Shown: positions 1-7,505 of the stretch, piece after piece
How positions within the stretch are numbered: the stretch's first letter is position 1
Layout: each line of letters opens with the position of its first letter
Source: Actinoallomurus liliacearum
GTDB lineage: Bacteria > Actinomycetota > Actinomycetes > Streptosporangiales > Streptosporangiaceae
Length of the DNA: 64,000 nucleotides
Assembly (NCBI RefSeq): GCF_039542035.1
Contig: NZ_BAABHJ010000008.1
Coordinates: forward strand, 248,001 to 312,000
Direction: 5' to 3'
Program-made: the position numbers and the translations under genes
Notes under the pieces: generated by a model
The model's database searches: none
What the model saw: the letters and a program-made list of their open reading frames with translations, nothing else
Told to the model about the DNA's origin: nothing

Positions 1-208
1 GGACGTCGTCGAGACGCCAGGTCGCCTCGCCGGCGTCGATGGTGAAGATGCCCAGCCGCGGGGTCTTGAGCGCCTCGATGGCCGGTTTCCGGAACGGCTC
101 GGGCACGCGCCACGGGACGACCGCGTAGGGGTCGACCGGCGGCTCGCTGGTCGCGATCACATAGTGCGAGGTGACGACCTCGGGTACGGACAGCAGGAAG
201 GGGGACAT
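1..208 (-). CDS. unrecognised protein, N-terminal part only
   Basis: This is a partial gene cut by the left window edge; the first 69 residues are visible, starting MSPFLLSVPEVV. The ATG at 208-206 follows a purine-rich AGAGAGG stretch at a suitable distance. The visible part has no signal peptide or membrane segment and contains short Pro-rich stretches. It lies 39 bp downstream of the next minus-strand gene, so the two are probably co-transcribed. I do not recognise the family and assign no function. Confidence 0.6.
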   Translation of the reverse strand, partial: MSPFLLSVPEVVTSHYVIATSEPPVDPYAVVPWRVPEPFRKPAIEALKTPRLGIFTIDAGEATWRLDDV

Positions 209-247
209 GACCGCCTCTCTGACGTTCGGGACGGATGGGGCGCCGGC

Positions 248-1141
248 TCAGGCGGCCGTGCGGCGTGGCGCCTCGGGGACGTAGGGCATGGCCAGGTCGA
301 CGACGTCGTTCCACCACAGGGCGGCGGGGGCGTCGAAGTCGGCGGGCGGCCCGGCGACGAGGTAGGGCAGGGTGTCGGCCCCCTCGGGCGGGGCGGGACT
401 CAGGCGGACGCGCACGGGCGCACTCGCCGCGCCGGTCGGCGCGGCCGCCCAGTAACGCCAGACGTCGGTGCCGTCCACCGTCCTCTCGGCCGGGACGCGG
501 CGGAGCCGGGCGCCGGGGTTGCAGGTCAGCCACGCCCAGTGCTCGTCGAGGAGGCCGACGGCCAGGGAGCGCAGCAGTGTGACCGCCGCGAACAGGTTGC
601 CGCCCGGAACCGCGACGGCCTCCAGCTCGGGGAACCCGAAACGGTGCAGCCCGCACGTCACCAGGTGCAGCTCGCCGCCCTCCCCGCCGGTGACGAACGT
701 CGCGAGCCAGTCGTCGGCCAGGCAGAACTCCGGGTGCTCGGGGCCGAACCGGAAGGCGTGCGGCAGCACCTGGTGCGACCACGCGTCGTACACGACCCCG
801 TCGCAGGCCTCGGCGACGACCCGGGCGATCTCGCGGGCCGCCTGGGCGTGCTCGGGCTGGGAGACGGGCGGAGCCTGCCCGGTGATCACGATGTGCCGCC
901 GCGCCTTGTCGAGGAGGTGCGCCTCGTCCGGCCGTGCCAACGCGGCGGAGCCGATGAGGTCGGCGTATCCGGACTCGGCCGCGGGCCGGTCGCGGAGCCG
1001 AAGGAGCGGCGAGCCGAGCAGCTCGGCCGCTAACGGCAGGCGCACCCGGCCGCGCGCCACCGCGGCCGGATCGTCGAGGGCATGCGCGGTGGCCACCACG
1101 AAGGGGGCGGCGACGGACGCGGGAACGGTCAGGTCGATCAT
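248..1141 (-). CDS. unrecognised soluble protein, 297 aa
   Basis: A full-length 297-residue frame with strong actinobacterial codon bias. The ATG at 1141 is preceded by GGAGG about 8 nt away. The protein looks soluble and mixed alpha/beta, with no signal peptide or transmembrane segment. The central part (VVAEACDGVVYDAWSHQVLP) and the motif FCLADDWLATFVTGG have the look of a folded domain, but I cannot name a family. It is the upstream member of a probable two-gene minus-strand unit. No catalytic motif is evident. Confidence 0.65.
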   Translation of the reverse strand: MIDLTVPASVAAPFVVATAHALDDPAAVARGRVRLPLAAELLGSPLLRLRDRPAAESGYADLIGSAALARPDEAHLLDKARRHIVITGQAPPVSQPEHAQAAREIARVVAEACDGVVYDAWSHQVLPHAFRFGPEHPEFCLADDWLATFVTGGEGGELHLVTCGLHRFGFPELEAVAVPGGNLFAAVTLLRSLAVGLLDEHWAWLTCNPGARLRRVPAERTVDGTDVWRYWAAAPTGAASAPVRVRLSPAPPEGADTLPYLVAGPPADFDAPAALWWNDVVDLAMPYVPEAPRRTAA

Positions 1142-1233
1142 GGAGCTGCCTCCGGGAGCCGGTCTTCCTCCGAATCGGTCTCCCGAAAGCCTCGCCCGGC
1201 GCGTACTCCCGCCGTAAGGCCCGTCCCCAGGTC

Positions 1234-1242
1234 TGTGGATAA
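1234..1242 (-). promoter_or_regulatory. isolated DnaA-box-like 9-mer
   Basis: The minus strand reads TTATCCACA, identical to the classical DnaA box, in the 212-bp gap 1142-1353 between divergent genes. A single 9-mer can occur by chance in 64 kb, and no cluster is present, so this is not an origin. Confidence 0.15.
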
Positions 1243-1315
1243 CCGCGCCGGGAGTCGACGCCGCTGCTGACGGATCGTGACGCTGATCACGGCGAGCGAT
1301 CCAGGATGCGAGACG

Positions 1316-1345
1316 TTACGGCAGTTGGCGGCTATGTCCTATATG
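1316..1345 (+). promoter_or_regulatory. candidate leaderless promoter of the methyltransferase gene
   Basis: TTACGG at 1316-1321 and TATATG at 1340-1345 are separated by 18 nt, with the hexamer ending 8 nt before the ATG at 1354. No Shine-Dalgarno sequence lies before that ATG. Together this suggests transcription starting at or next to the start codon. Confidence 0.35.
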
Positions 1346-1353
1346 TTGCGCTC

Positions 1354-2295
1354 ATGCAATGGGCCGTGGCGACGTACGACACCGCGTTCGGGTACGTCTC
1401 CGCGCACGGGGCGCCGCTGCTCGACCTGCTCGATCCTCAGCCCGACGAGCGCATCATCGACCTGGGTTGCGGAACGGGCGTTTCGACCGCCGAGATCGCC
1501 GCGCGCGGCGCGGAGGTCGTCGGGATCGACGAATCACTCGAGATGGTCAACGCGGCGCGCTCCCAGAATCCGCACCTGTCGTTCGCCGTCGGCGACGCGC
1601 ACGACTTCACGCTCAGCGAGCCGTACGACGCCGTCTTCTCCAACTCGGCGCTGCACTGGATGACTCGTGACCCCTCCGCGGTCATCTCGCGGGTGCACGC
1701 CGCACTGCGGCCGGGCGGCCGCTTCGTGGCGGAGATGGGCGGAGCGGGCAACTGCGCGGAGCTGATCACCGCCGTGCAGACGGCCTGGCGCGTCTTCGGC
1801 CTGCCGGAACCGGAGCTGCCCTGGTACTTCCCCACCCCCGCCGAGTACGCGACCCGGCTGGAGGAGTGCGGCTTCGTCGTACGGCTCATGGAGTACTTCG
1901 ACCGGCCGACGCGCCTGACCGAGTGCCCGGAGGGCGCCGCCGACTGGGTCCGGCTCTTCGCCCCCGAGCTGATCGCCGAGGTTCCCCCGGAGCTCGCCGG
2001 ACCGCTCCTCGACCGGGTGAACGAACTGGCCGCGCCCGCCCTCCGCCGTGAGTCCGGATGGATGGCCGACTACGTACGGCTCAGGTTCGCGGCCGTGCGC
2101 CAGCCGGGCGGCGGCGACGAGCTCGTCCAGCCGCCGGCCCCGAAGGCACCGCCGACCCCGCACACGCCGCCCGACCCGACGGGACCGTCGGGGCCGCACC
2201 TGTCGGACCTTCCGCACGCGCCGTCGGCCCCCCAGGCGCCCTCGGCGCCGTACTCGCCGTCCGCCCCGCAGACGCATTCGGCACCGCAGGCCTGA
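1354..2295 (+). CDS. class I SAM-dependent methyltransferase with Pro-rich tail
   Basis: Predicted 313-residue methyltransferase of the UbiE/trans-aconitate type. The SAM-binding motif I is IIDLGCGTGVSTAEIA, followed by an acidic motif II (VVGIDES) and the post-motif LRPGGRFVAEMGG. The substrate cannot be read from the sequence. The fold ends near residue 250. After that comes a tail of about 65 residues rich in Pro, Ser and Ala with repeated APSAP units, which is unusual for the family and probably disordered. An upstream ATG at 1306 is in frame, but the fold starts at MQWAVATYDTAFGYVS, so I chose 1354. The gene stands alone between short GC-rich gaps. Confidence 0.8.
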   Translation: MQWAVATYDTAFGYVSAHGAPLLDLLDPQPDERIIDLGCGTGVSTAEIAARGAEVVGIDESLEMVNAARSQNPHLSFAVGDAHDFTLSEPYDAVFSNSALHWMTRDPSAVISRVHAALRPGGRFVAEMGGAGNCAELITAVQTAWRVFGLPEPELPWYFPTPAEYATRLEECGFVVRLMEYFDRPTRLTECPEGAADWVRLFAPELIAEVPPELAGPLLDRVNELAAPALRRESGWMADYVRLRFAAVRQPGGGDELVQPPAPKAPPTPHTPPDPTGPSGPHLSDLPHAPSAPQAPSAPYSPSAPQTHSAPQA

Positions 2296-2337
2296 GCGTC
2301 CCGCCGGCCGCACGCCGGTCACGCAACATCCCCCGCC

Positions 2338-2415
2338 CGCCCGGCCGCACGCCGAAAGGCAGGACGGCGACACCCCCGCCCGGCCGTACGCCGGGAGGCG
2401 GACGGCGGCAGCCCC
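2338..2415 (+). repeat. two imperfect 39-bp tandem repeats in the 215-bp gap
   Basis: Units 2338-2376 and 2377-2415 both begin CGCCCGGCCG and differ at a minority of positions. A third, more degenerate unit may lie just upstream near 2310. The gap 2296-2510 otherwise holds only the promoter of the next gene. Confidence 0.5.
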
Positions 2416-2497
2416 GTCCGGCTGCCGGGAGACGGCGCAGTGCGCTCCCGGCGGACGCCCGATCGCGGCGCGACGGTGCGCTTCGCGGGCTTGTGGG

Positions 2498-2503
2498 TAG
2501 GGT
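2498..2503 (+). promoter_or_regulatory. -10 element (TAGGGT) for leaderless start at 2511
   Basis: TAGGGT ends 7 nt before the ATG at 2511, the spacing expected when transcription starts at the start codon. No ribosome binding site precedes the ATG. The -35 region is weak. Confidence 0.35.
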
Positions 2504-2510
2504 CGTCCGC

Positions 2511-3131
2511 ATGCTGCGCCTGTACGATCCCGGAACCGGGCGCCTCACGGAGATCGTCCCGGCTCGCCCCGGAGTCATCCGGGTCGCCTGCTCCGATGAG
2601 CTGCGCGCCCAGGTGGTCGCCGACCTGATCCGCCGGCTCGCCGTCCGCCACCGGCTGCGCGCGCTGGGGATCTGGAACACCGTGCCGGGAGCGTCGGACC
2701 TGGGCGTACGCCCGGCCGAGCTGACCTCCGGCCCCGCCGACGTGCACGTCGGCGCGACGGTCGGCCGCTGGGTCCCGGTGCCGTGGGACGGCCTCGACCC
2801 GCTCGCCGTGCGCCTGGCGCTGCTGGAGACCCACTACCGGGCGGACCTGCCGCACGGTCGTACGGACCTCGCCGCGGCGGCCGCCTCGCTCACCGAGTGG
2901 CGGCGTCGCGTCGCCGGCTGGGCCGAGTCCCCCGGGCGGCCGCCGGAGCGCTCGTACGTCACGGAGGCGGTCGCGCACCTGGACGCCGACCTCGACACAC
3001 CGGCGGCGTTGGCCTGCCTGTCCCGGCTCGCCGAGGACGACTCCGTACCGCCCGGCGCGAAATTCGAGACGGCGGTCGAACTCGACATGATTCTGGGCCT
3101 CGACCTGGTCCGGCTGGTCGGTCGTCTCTAA
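2511..3131 (+). CDS. cysteinyl-tRNA synthetase-like protein lacking the catalytic core
   Basis: A 206-residue protein. Its first 20 residues (MLRLYDPGTGRLTEIVPARP) resemble the start of CysS, which reads LRLYDT..R.V..F.P...G. It then lacks the Cys-rich zinc site, the HIGH-like motif and the KMSKS loop of the synthetase. The C-terminal half is helical and ends PGAKFETAVELDMILGLDLVRLVGRL, which resembles the helical region near the C-terminus of CysS/MshC proteins. It therefore looks like a CysS paralogue reduced to flanking parts and cannot aminoacylate tRNA. Its role is unknown; tRNA-Cys or cysteine sensing is only a guess. The start at 2511 fits a leaderless -10 element. Confidence 0.6.
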   Translation: MLRLYDPGTGRLTEIVPARPGVIRVACSDELRAQVVADLIRRLAVRHRLRALGIWNTVPGASDLGVRPAELTSGPADVHVGATVGRWVPVPWDGLDPLAVRLALLETHYRADLPHGRTDLAAAAASLTEWRRRVAGWAESPGRPPERSYVTEAVAHLDADLDTPAALACLSRLAEDDSVPPGAKFETAVELDMILGLDLVRLVGRL

Positions 3132-3240
3132 CCGGGGATAGGGCCGCGACCGATTCACCCGTTCTTGGGAACCTCTTTTCTTGCCCCTACCGCCTCAGTA
3201 AGCTCATGAGGTAATTTCCCCCGATGCCCGGGAATTGACG

Positions 3241-3834
3241 ATGCGATTCCGCATGTGCGTCGGTTCGCTCCTCTTGGCGAGCCTGCTCACAGCCTGTGGC
3301 AGCCGCGCGACCGGTGGCTTCCACCCCAGCGGGCAGGCCCAAGGGGACGATTCCCCCGTGGCGTCCTCATCCCCTGATACGACGCCGCAGCCGGACGCGC
3401 CGGTGAACACCGCGGGCGGTCCGGCGAGCAACGGCCCGCTTCCCCGGACTCCGCAGTCCGCCGTCGTCGCCTACCGCGAGTACCAGCGGATGTACGAGCA
3501 GGCGTACGAGACGAATGACACCAGCCGGCTCGACACGGTCGCCATGGATCCGCTTTTGTCGATCATTGAGAAGGACGTCGCGAAGATCCAGCGGCAGGGC
3601 GTCTTCTGGCGATTCCACAATGTCCTCAACCCCCAGGTTCAGGGCGGCTCCAAAGACGACTCGGTCGTCGTGATCCTCGACTGTGTGCGGACCCTCGGGT
3701 CGTACCGCTTCTCCGCCAGGACCGGGAAGCGGCTCGCCGCCTGGCGTGACGGCAGTCACCTCTACCAGGCGGTCATGCGCTACAGCGACGGCACCTACAA
3801 GATCTCCGACGCGACGGAGGGCAGGAAATGCTGA
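3241..3834 (+). CDS. secreted lipoprotein, unknown function
   Basis: A 197-residue protein with a lipoprotein signal peptide: a short basic start, a hydrophobic core (SLLLASLLTAC) and the lipobox LTAC near residue 19. A Pro/Ser-rich linker to about residue 70 is followed by a compact domain (YREYQRMYEQAYETNDTSRLDTV...) that resembles NTF2-like/SnoaL-type lipoprotein domains with a Cys near each end. A TTG two codons upstream could also start it. The stop codon overlaps the next gene by 7 bp (ATGCTGA), so the two are translationally coupled. Confidence 0.7.
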   Translation: MRFRMCVGSLLLASLLTACGSRATGGFHPSGQAQGDDSPVASSSPDTTPQPDAPVNTAGGPASNGPLPRTPQSAVVAYREYQRMYEQAYETNDTSRLDTVAMDPLLSIIEKDVAKIQRQGVFWRFHNVLNPQVQGGSKDDSVVVILDCVRTLGSYRFSARTGKRLAAWRDGSHLYQAVMRYSDGTYKISDATEGRKC

Positions 3835-4577
3835 CCAGACGAACCTCCATCGCCGTCCTGCTGACCCTCCTCCCGGGCGCCGCCGTGGGCCTGGCGTCCG
3901 GCACGGCGGCCGCGGCCCCGCTCTGCCTGCCCAACGCCTGCGCGCACAGCAACCGCACCCTCCCCGGCGAAGGCGGCACCAGCGGTGAGAGCGGCGGCGG
4001 TGGTGGTGGAGGGGGTGGCGGGACCGGCCCCGGCATCGGCTGCCCGACCGTGGGCGGCGATCTCGCCTGCACACCCGGCACCGCCGCGCCCGCGGCCGCC
4101 CCTCACATCCCCACGATCGACGTCGCCTACGACGCGCGGGACAACCTCCAACTGCCCGTCCCCGGGATCGGCACGGCGCCGAGTCCGCGGTCCTACATCC
4201 GGATCACGACCGGCCTGTGGGTCGACGACGTGGGGAACAAGACCGCGGTGGCCGACGTGCCGGGCCAGCACGTGACCGTGACCGCCGACCAGCCGGTCGT
4301 CACGTGGAACATGGGGGACGGCAACGGCCTCACCTGCGCCGCGGCGACGGCGGGCACGCCCGGCGGCACGGACTGCGGCTACACCTACCAGAGGTCGTCG
4401 GCGAGCCGCCCGGACCACAAGTACACGATCACCGCGACCATCACCTACCGGATCACCTGGGCCTGTCAGGGCAACGACTGCGACACGGCGGGCGGCGCGT
4501 TCGGGCCCATGACGGGTCCGCCCGGAAACCTCGGCCTCGCGGTCGGCGAGGTGCAGACCCAGTCCCAGCCCGGCTGA
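3828..4577 (+). CDS. secreted protein with Gly-rich linker and PKD-like domain
   Basis: A 249-residue protein with an N-terminal Sec signal peptide ending near GTAAAA-P. A short Cys-containing stretch and a run of ten glycines precede the main domain (about residues 90-235). That domain contains VTWNMGDGNGLTC and YTYQRSSASRPDHKYTITATITYRITW, the WxxGDG and YxY..AGxYxVT-like pattern of PKD/immunoglobulin-like folds, with paired cysteines. It overlaps the preceding lipoprotein gene by 7 bp and lies 26 bp before the next lipoprotein gene. This gives a three-gene cell-surface operon. Function is unknown. Confidence 0.7.
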   Translation: MLTRRTSIAVLLTLLPGAAVGLASGTAAAAPLCLPNACAHSNRTLPGEGGTSGESGGGGGGGGGGTGPGIGCPTVGGDLACTPGTAAPAAAPHIPTIDVAYDARDNLQLPVPGIGTAPSPRSYIRITTGLWVDDVGNKTAVADVPGQHVTVTADQPVVTWNMGDGNGLTCAAATAGTPGGTDCGYTYQRSSASRPDHKYTITATITYRITWACQGNDCDTAGGAFGPMTGPPGNLGLAVGEVQTQSQPG

Positions 4578-4603
4578 TCCACGGCCCCGAGGAGGAACGC
4601 CAC

Positions 4604-5335
4604 GTGTACCGCCCCCGTGCGTACGTCCCCGTCCTGCTCGCCGCGGGCGTCCTCCTCGCCGGATGCGGAGGTGGCGGCGGTCACAAGGCGACGCCGTCCT
4701 CCTCGCCGCCCGGCCGTACGACGGCGAGCCCGTCGCCCACACCGAGCTACGCGGCCGATCGGGTGGCCGCGGCCTTCCTGTCGGCCCGGGACATCGACCC
4801 GCGCATCAAGGAACAGCCGCCGAGCACGCCGGCGCTCAAGGAGCACGCCGTCCCGTCCTGCTCGCTGTCGGCGATCAAGCCGGCGGGCGGCCCGGACGTG
4901 AAGGTCCGCGAGTTCAACACCAGCCAGTACTACGGCGCGAACTACGGGGAGATCGCGCTGACCTACCCGGACGCCGCCACCGCGGCGGCGATGTTCGCGA
5001 CCATCCGCACGAAGGTCATGGCGTGCCCGGCGAAGAAGCACATTCCGCAGAAGCGCCTCCCCGGGAACCGGATCGCCCTGGCCCATGACGACACCTGGCA
5101 CACCACCGATGAGACCACGCCCGGCTGGTCGCACGTACGCGGCTTCGAGAAGGCGCTGTACGCCCCGTCCGCCAGCATCATCAACGTCATCTACCGCTCG
5201 TTCGACTACGTGAACCGCGGCAACGTCGTGCTGGTCTCGATGTACTGGGAGCGCGTCGCGCCGAAGGCGTCCGGTGACGCGATCACCAAGAAGGGGACGT
5301 CGCTGCTGACGAAGCAGCTCGGCCGGCTGCCCTGA
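4604..5335 (+). CDS. secreted lipoprotein, sensor-domain-like
   Basis: A 243-residue protein starting with GTG at 4604 behind a strong GAGGAGGAAC site. The signal peptide ends in the lipobox LLAGC at about residue 20, followed by Gly and Ser/Thr/Pro linkers. The mature domain (about residues 45-243) contains two cysteines (VPSCSLSAIK and VMACPAKK) and a pattern reminiscent of PknH-type extracellular sensor domains. That similarity is weak and is my inference only. It is the last gene of the three-gene surface operon. Confidence 0.65.
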   Translation: MYRPRAYVPVLLAAGVLLAGCGGGGGHKATPSSSPPGRTTASPSPTPSYAADRVAAAFLSARDIDPRIKEQPPSTPALKEHAVPSCSLSAIKPAGGPDVKVREFNTSQYYGANYGEIALTYPDAATAAAMFATIRTKVMACPAKKHIPQKRLPGNRIALAHDDTWHTTDETTPGWSHVRGFEKALYAPSASIINVIYRSFDYVNRGNVVLVSMYWERVAPKASGDAITKKGTSLLTKQLGRLP

Positions 5336-5410
5336 GCCGGACCGCCGGCCGAGGCCCGGCGGAGCCTTCAGCGGAGCGCGCCGGGTCCGGACGGCGCCCG
5401 CCGCCGGCGC

Positions 5411-5460
5411 GTGTCCGACGAATTCCGTCCGCGCAGCCGGACGGCGGATTCGTCCGACAC
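5411..5460. terminator. long stem-loop between convergent genes
   Basis: Arms 5411-5430 (GTGTCCGACGAAT...) and 5439-5460 (...ATTCGTCCGACAC) pair over about 18-20 bp with few mismatches around an 8-nt loop. It sits between the plus-strand lipoprotein gene and minus-strand rraA, the right place for a bidirectional terminator. No U-tract is present, as is common in actinomycetes. Confidence 0.6.
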
Positions 5461-5470
5461 TCCCCAGCCC

Positions 5471-5962
5471 TCAGCGGGATTCCGCATCCAGGCGGCGGCC
5501 CGCCACGACGATGCCGTCCTCGTCGGCGTACAGCCAGGCGCCGGGCCGGAACTCGGCGCCGCCGAACACCACCGGAACGTCGACCTCACCGGCGCCGTCC
5601 TTGGCGCTCTTGCGGGGATTGGAACCCAGCGCCCGGATCCCCAGATCGAGTTCGCGCAGCGCCACCACGTCACGGACCGCGCCATTGATCACGACTCCGG
5701 CCCAGCCGTTCGCGACCGCCGATCCGGCGATCATGTCGCCCATGAGCGCGGTGCGCAGCGAGCCGCCGCCGTCGACGACGAGCACGCGGCCCTCCCCCGC
5801 GGTGGCGAGCACCTTCTTGAGCAGCGCGTTGTCCTCGTGACAGCGGACGGTCGCCACCGGCCCCGCGAAGCGTGCGCGCGCCCCGTACGAACGGAACTGC
5901 GTCTCGCAGCTCGCCAGCTCGGCGCCGTACTCGTCGAAGAGATCAGCCGTCGTGAAGTCCAT
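5471..5962 (-). CDS. rraA: RraA family protein (RNase E regulator / HMG aldolase fold)
   Basis: A 163-residue protein of usual family length. It shows the conserved patterns DLFDEYG, TVRCHEDNALLKKVL, VLVVDGGGSLRTALMGD, NGWAGVVINGAVRDV and LDLGIRALGSNPRKS. In proteobacteria RraA binds RNase E and the DEAD helicase and inhibits RNA decay. Many RraA-like proteins are instead 4-hydroxy-4-methyl-2-oxoglutarate/oxaloacetate aldolases using the conserved G..R..D motif (GAVRD here). Sequence alone does not separate these roles. The gene is monocistronic and faces the surface operon across a terminator. Confidence 0.88.
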   Translation of the reverse strand: MDFTTADLFDEYGAELASCETQFRSYGARARFAGPVATVRCHEDNALLKKVLATAGEGRVLVVDGGGSLRTALMGDMIAGSAVANGWAGVVINGAVRDVVALRELDLGIRALGSNPRKSAKDGAGEVDVPVVFGGAEFRPGAWLYADEDGIVVAGRRLDAESR

Positions 5963-5993
5963 CTACCGGATGGTAACAACGGCTGGCTCAGAC

Positions 5994-6053
5994 GTCCGGC
6001 CCGCCGGTCGGGCGTTCGGCCCACCGGTCAGGCGTCCGGCCCGCCGGTCGGGC
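5994..6053 (+). repeat. three tandem 20-bp repeats crossing the lrp stop codon
   Basis: Units 5994-6013, 6014-6033 and 6034-6053 follow G(T)CCGGCCCGCCGGTCGGGC. The outer two are identical and the middle one has three substitutions. The regulator's stop (6028-6030) lies in the middle unit, so its last residues (PTGGPDA) are encoded by repeat sequence. Confidence 0.8.
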
Positions 6054-6483
6054 GGCCGAGCAGCCGGGACAGGACGATGGAGGTCTTGGTCTGCACGATG
6101 TTCGGTTCGTTGCGCAGCCGCTCGAGGGCCTCCTCGAGGGCCTGGATATCGTGGGCACGCAGGTGGACCAGCGCGTTCGCCTCCCCGGTGACCGTGTAGG
6201 CCGCCACCACCTCGGGATGTCGGCGGATGCTGGCGGAGATCTCCGCAGGGGACGTACGGCCCGCGCAGAACAACTCCACGAACGCCTCCGTGGTCCAGCC
6301 CAGCGCCGAGGGGTCGACGACCGCGGCGTACCCCGTGATCACCCCGTCGTGCCGGAGCCGGTCGACCCGGCGCTTGACCGCCGGAGCCGACAGTCCGACC
6401 TCGTCGCCGACCTGCGCGAAGGACGCACGGGCGTTCTCCAGCAGACACGCAACGATTCGCCGGTCGATGTCGTCAAGACGCAA
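6028..6483 (-). CDS. Lrp/AsnC family transcriptional regulator
   Basis: A 151-residue regulator. Residues 1-60 form the winged helix-turn-helix (LDDIDRRIVACLLENARASFAQVGDEVGLSAPAVKRRVDRL), and residues 65-140 the RAM/AsnC effector domain with the VVAAYTVTGEANALVHLRA strand. It is divergent from the dimethylargininase gene and rocD across 127 bp. By analogy with Lrp/ArgP-type regulators of arginine and ornithine catabolism, it probably controls those genes and itself in response to an amino acid. The C-terminus lies in a short tandem repeat that could vary between strains. Confidence 0.88.
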   Translation of the reverse strand: MRLDDIDRRIVACLLENARASFAQVGDEVGLSAPAVKRRVDRLRHDGVITGYAAVVDPSALGWTTEAFVELFCAGRTSPAEISASIRRHPEVVAAYTVTGEANALVHLRAHDIQALEEALERLRNEPNIVQTKTSIVLSRLLGRPTGGPDA

Positions 6484-6546
6484 TGATTGGACCCTTTCAA
6501 GCGCACATCCGTTATTGGTGTTGCGGACAAGCCGACCTTACGCTGC

Positions 6547-6566
6547 GGGTGGTGCCTCACCAACCC
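6547..6566. promoter_or_regulatory. imperfect inverted repeat, candidate Lrp operator
   Basis: GGGTGGTG and CACCAACCC flank a CCT centre in the divergent gap between the regulator and the dimethylargininase gene. The arms are imperfect (one-base shift). Location is the main argument. Confidence 0.3.
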
Positions 6567-6610
6567 ACTGGGCGCGTAATCGGGCCCGCATTGCCAGGAG
6601 CACAACATCG

Positions 6611-7456
6611 ATGACGATGCAGACCCTTGCCCGCGATGGCGCGGGCATCTCGGCGGGGCAGCCGGCACGGACCTACCTGATGTGCCCGCCGACCTACTTC
6701 GACGTCCAATACGCGATCAACGCGTGGATGGACCCGACCTCCCCGGTCGACCGTGACCGGGCCCGCCACGAGTGGGAACGCCTGCGCGCGACCTACGCCT
6801 CACTCGGCCACACCGTGCACGTCCTCCCCCCCGTCCCCGGCCTGCCGGACATGGTCTTCGCCGCGAACGGCGCGACCGTCGTCGGCGGCATGGTGCTGGG
6901 CGCGAGGTTCCGCCACCCCGAGCGCGCCGCCGAGGCGGACGCGCACCGGATATGGTTCGAGGAGCACGGCTACCGGCGCATCCGCACCGCCGAGCACGTG
7001 AACGAGGGTGAGGGCGACTACGCCTTCGCCTACCGCGCGATCGTCGCGGGCCACGGCTTCCGTACGGACCCGGTCGCGCACAACGAACTGCACGACGCGT
7101 TCGGGCTGCCGGTCGTCAGCGTCCGCCTGATCGACCCGCGGTTCTACCACCTCGACACCGCGCTGTGCGTGATCGACCCCTTTACGGCGGCGTACTACCC
7201 CGGCGCCTTCGACGAGGACGGCCTGATCAAGCTGCAGGCGCTCTTCCCCGAGCTGATCGAGGCGACCGAGGAGGACGCCCTGGCGTTCGGGTTGAACGCG
7301 GTCAGCGACGGCCGGAACGTGATCGTTCCGGACGACGCCATGACGCTGATCGCACGGCTCACGGAGCGCGGCTTCCACGTCATTCCGATCGAGATGACGG
7401 AGCTGCGCAAGGCGGGGGGCGGCCCGAAGTGCTGCACCCTCGAACTACGCCCGTAG
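6611..7456 (+). CDS. ddaH: dimethylargininase-like amidinohydrolase (DDAH family)
   Basis: A 281-residue protein of the guanidino-group-modifying (pentein) superfamily. Visible motifs are VFAANGATVVGG (substrate loop), EGEGDYAFAY, FYHLDTALCVI (catalytic His) and a C-terminal GGGPKCCTLEL with the nucleophilic Cys (Cys274 or 275). DDAH hydrolyses methylated arginine to citrulline. Close relatives use arginine or citrulline, and the adjacent ornithine aminotransferase makes an arginine- or citrulline-degrading role equally plausible. The ATG at 6611 follows CAGGAG with 10 nt spacing. An upstream in-frame extension runs into the regulator's promoter and is rejected. It is followed 49 bp later by rocD. 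Confidence 0.85.
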   Translation: MTMQTLARDGAGISAGQPARTYLMCPPTYFDVQYAINAWMDPTSPVDRDRARHEWERLRATYASLGHTVHVLPPVPGLPDMVFAANGATVVGGMVLGARFRHPERAAEADAHRIWFEEHGYRRIRTAEHVNEGEGDYAFAYRAIVAGHGFRTDPVAHNELHDAFGLPVVSVRLIDPRFYHLDTALCVIDPFTAAYYPGAFDEDGLIKLQALFPELIEATEEDALAFGLNAVSDGRNVIVPDDAMTLIARLTERGFHVIPIEMTELRKAGGGPKCCTLELRP

Positions 7457-7505
7457 CAGGGACAATGGGACTCGGGAGACCCCGCGGGTCCGAGAAGGAG
7501 CACTG

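Noticed and set aside
2338..2415. possible CRISPR-like array
   Set aside because: Units are directly adjacent with no unique spacers; it is an imperfect tandem repeat.
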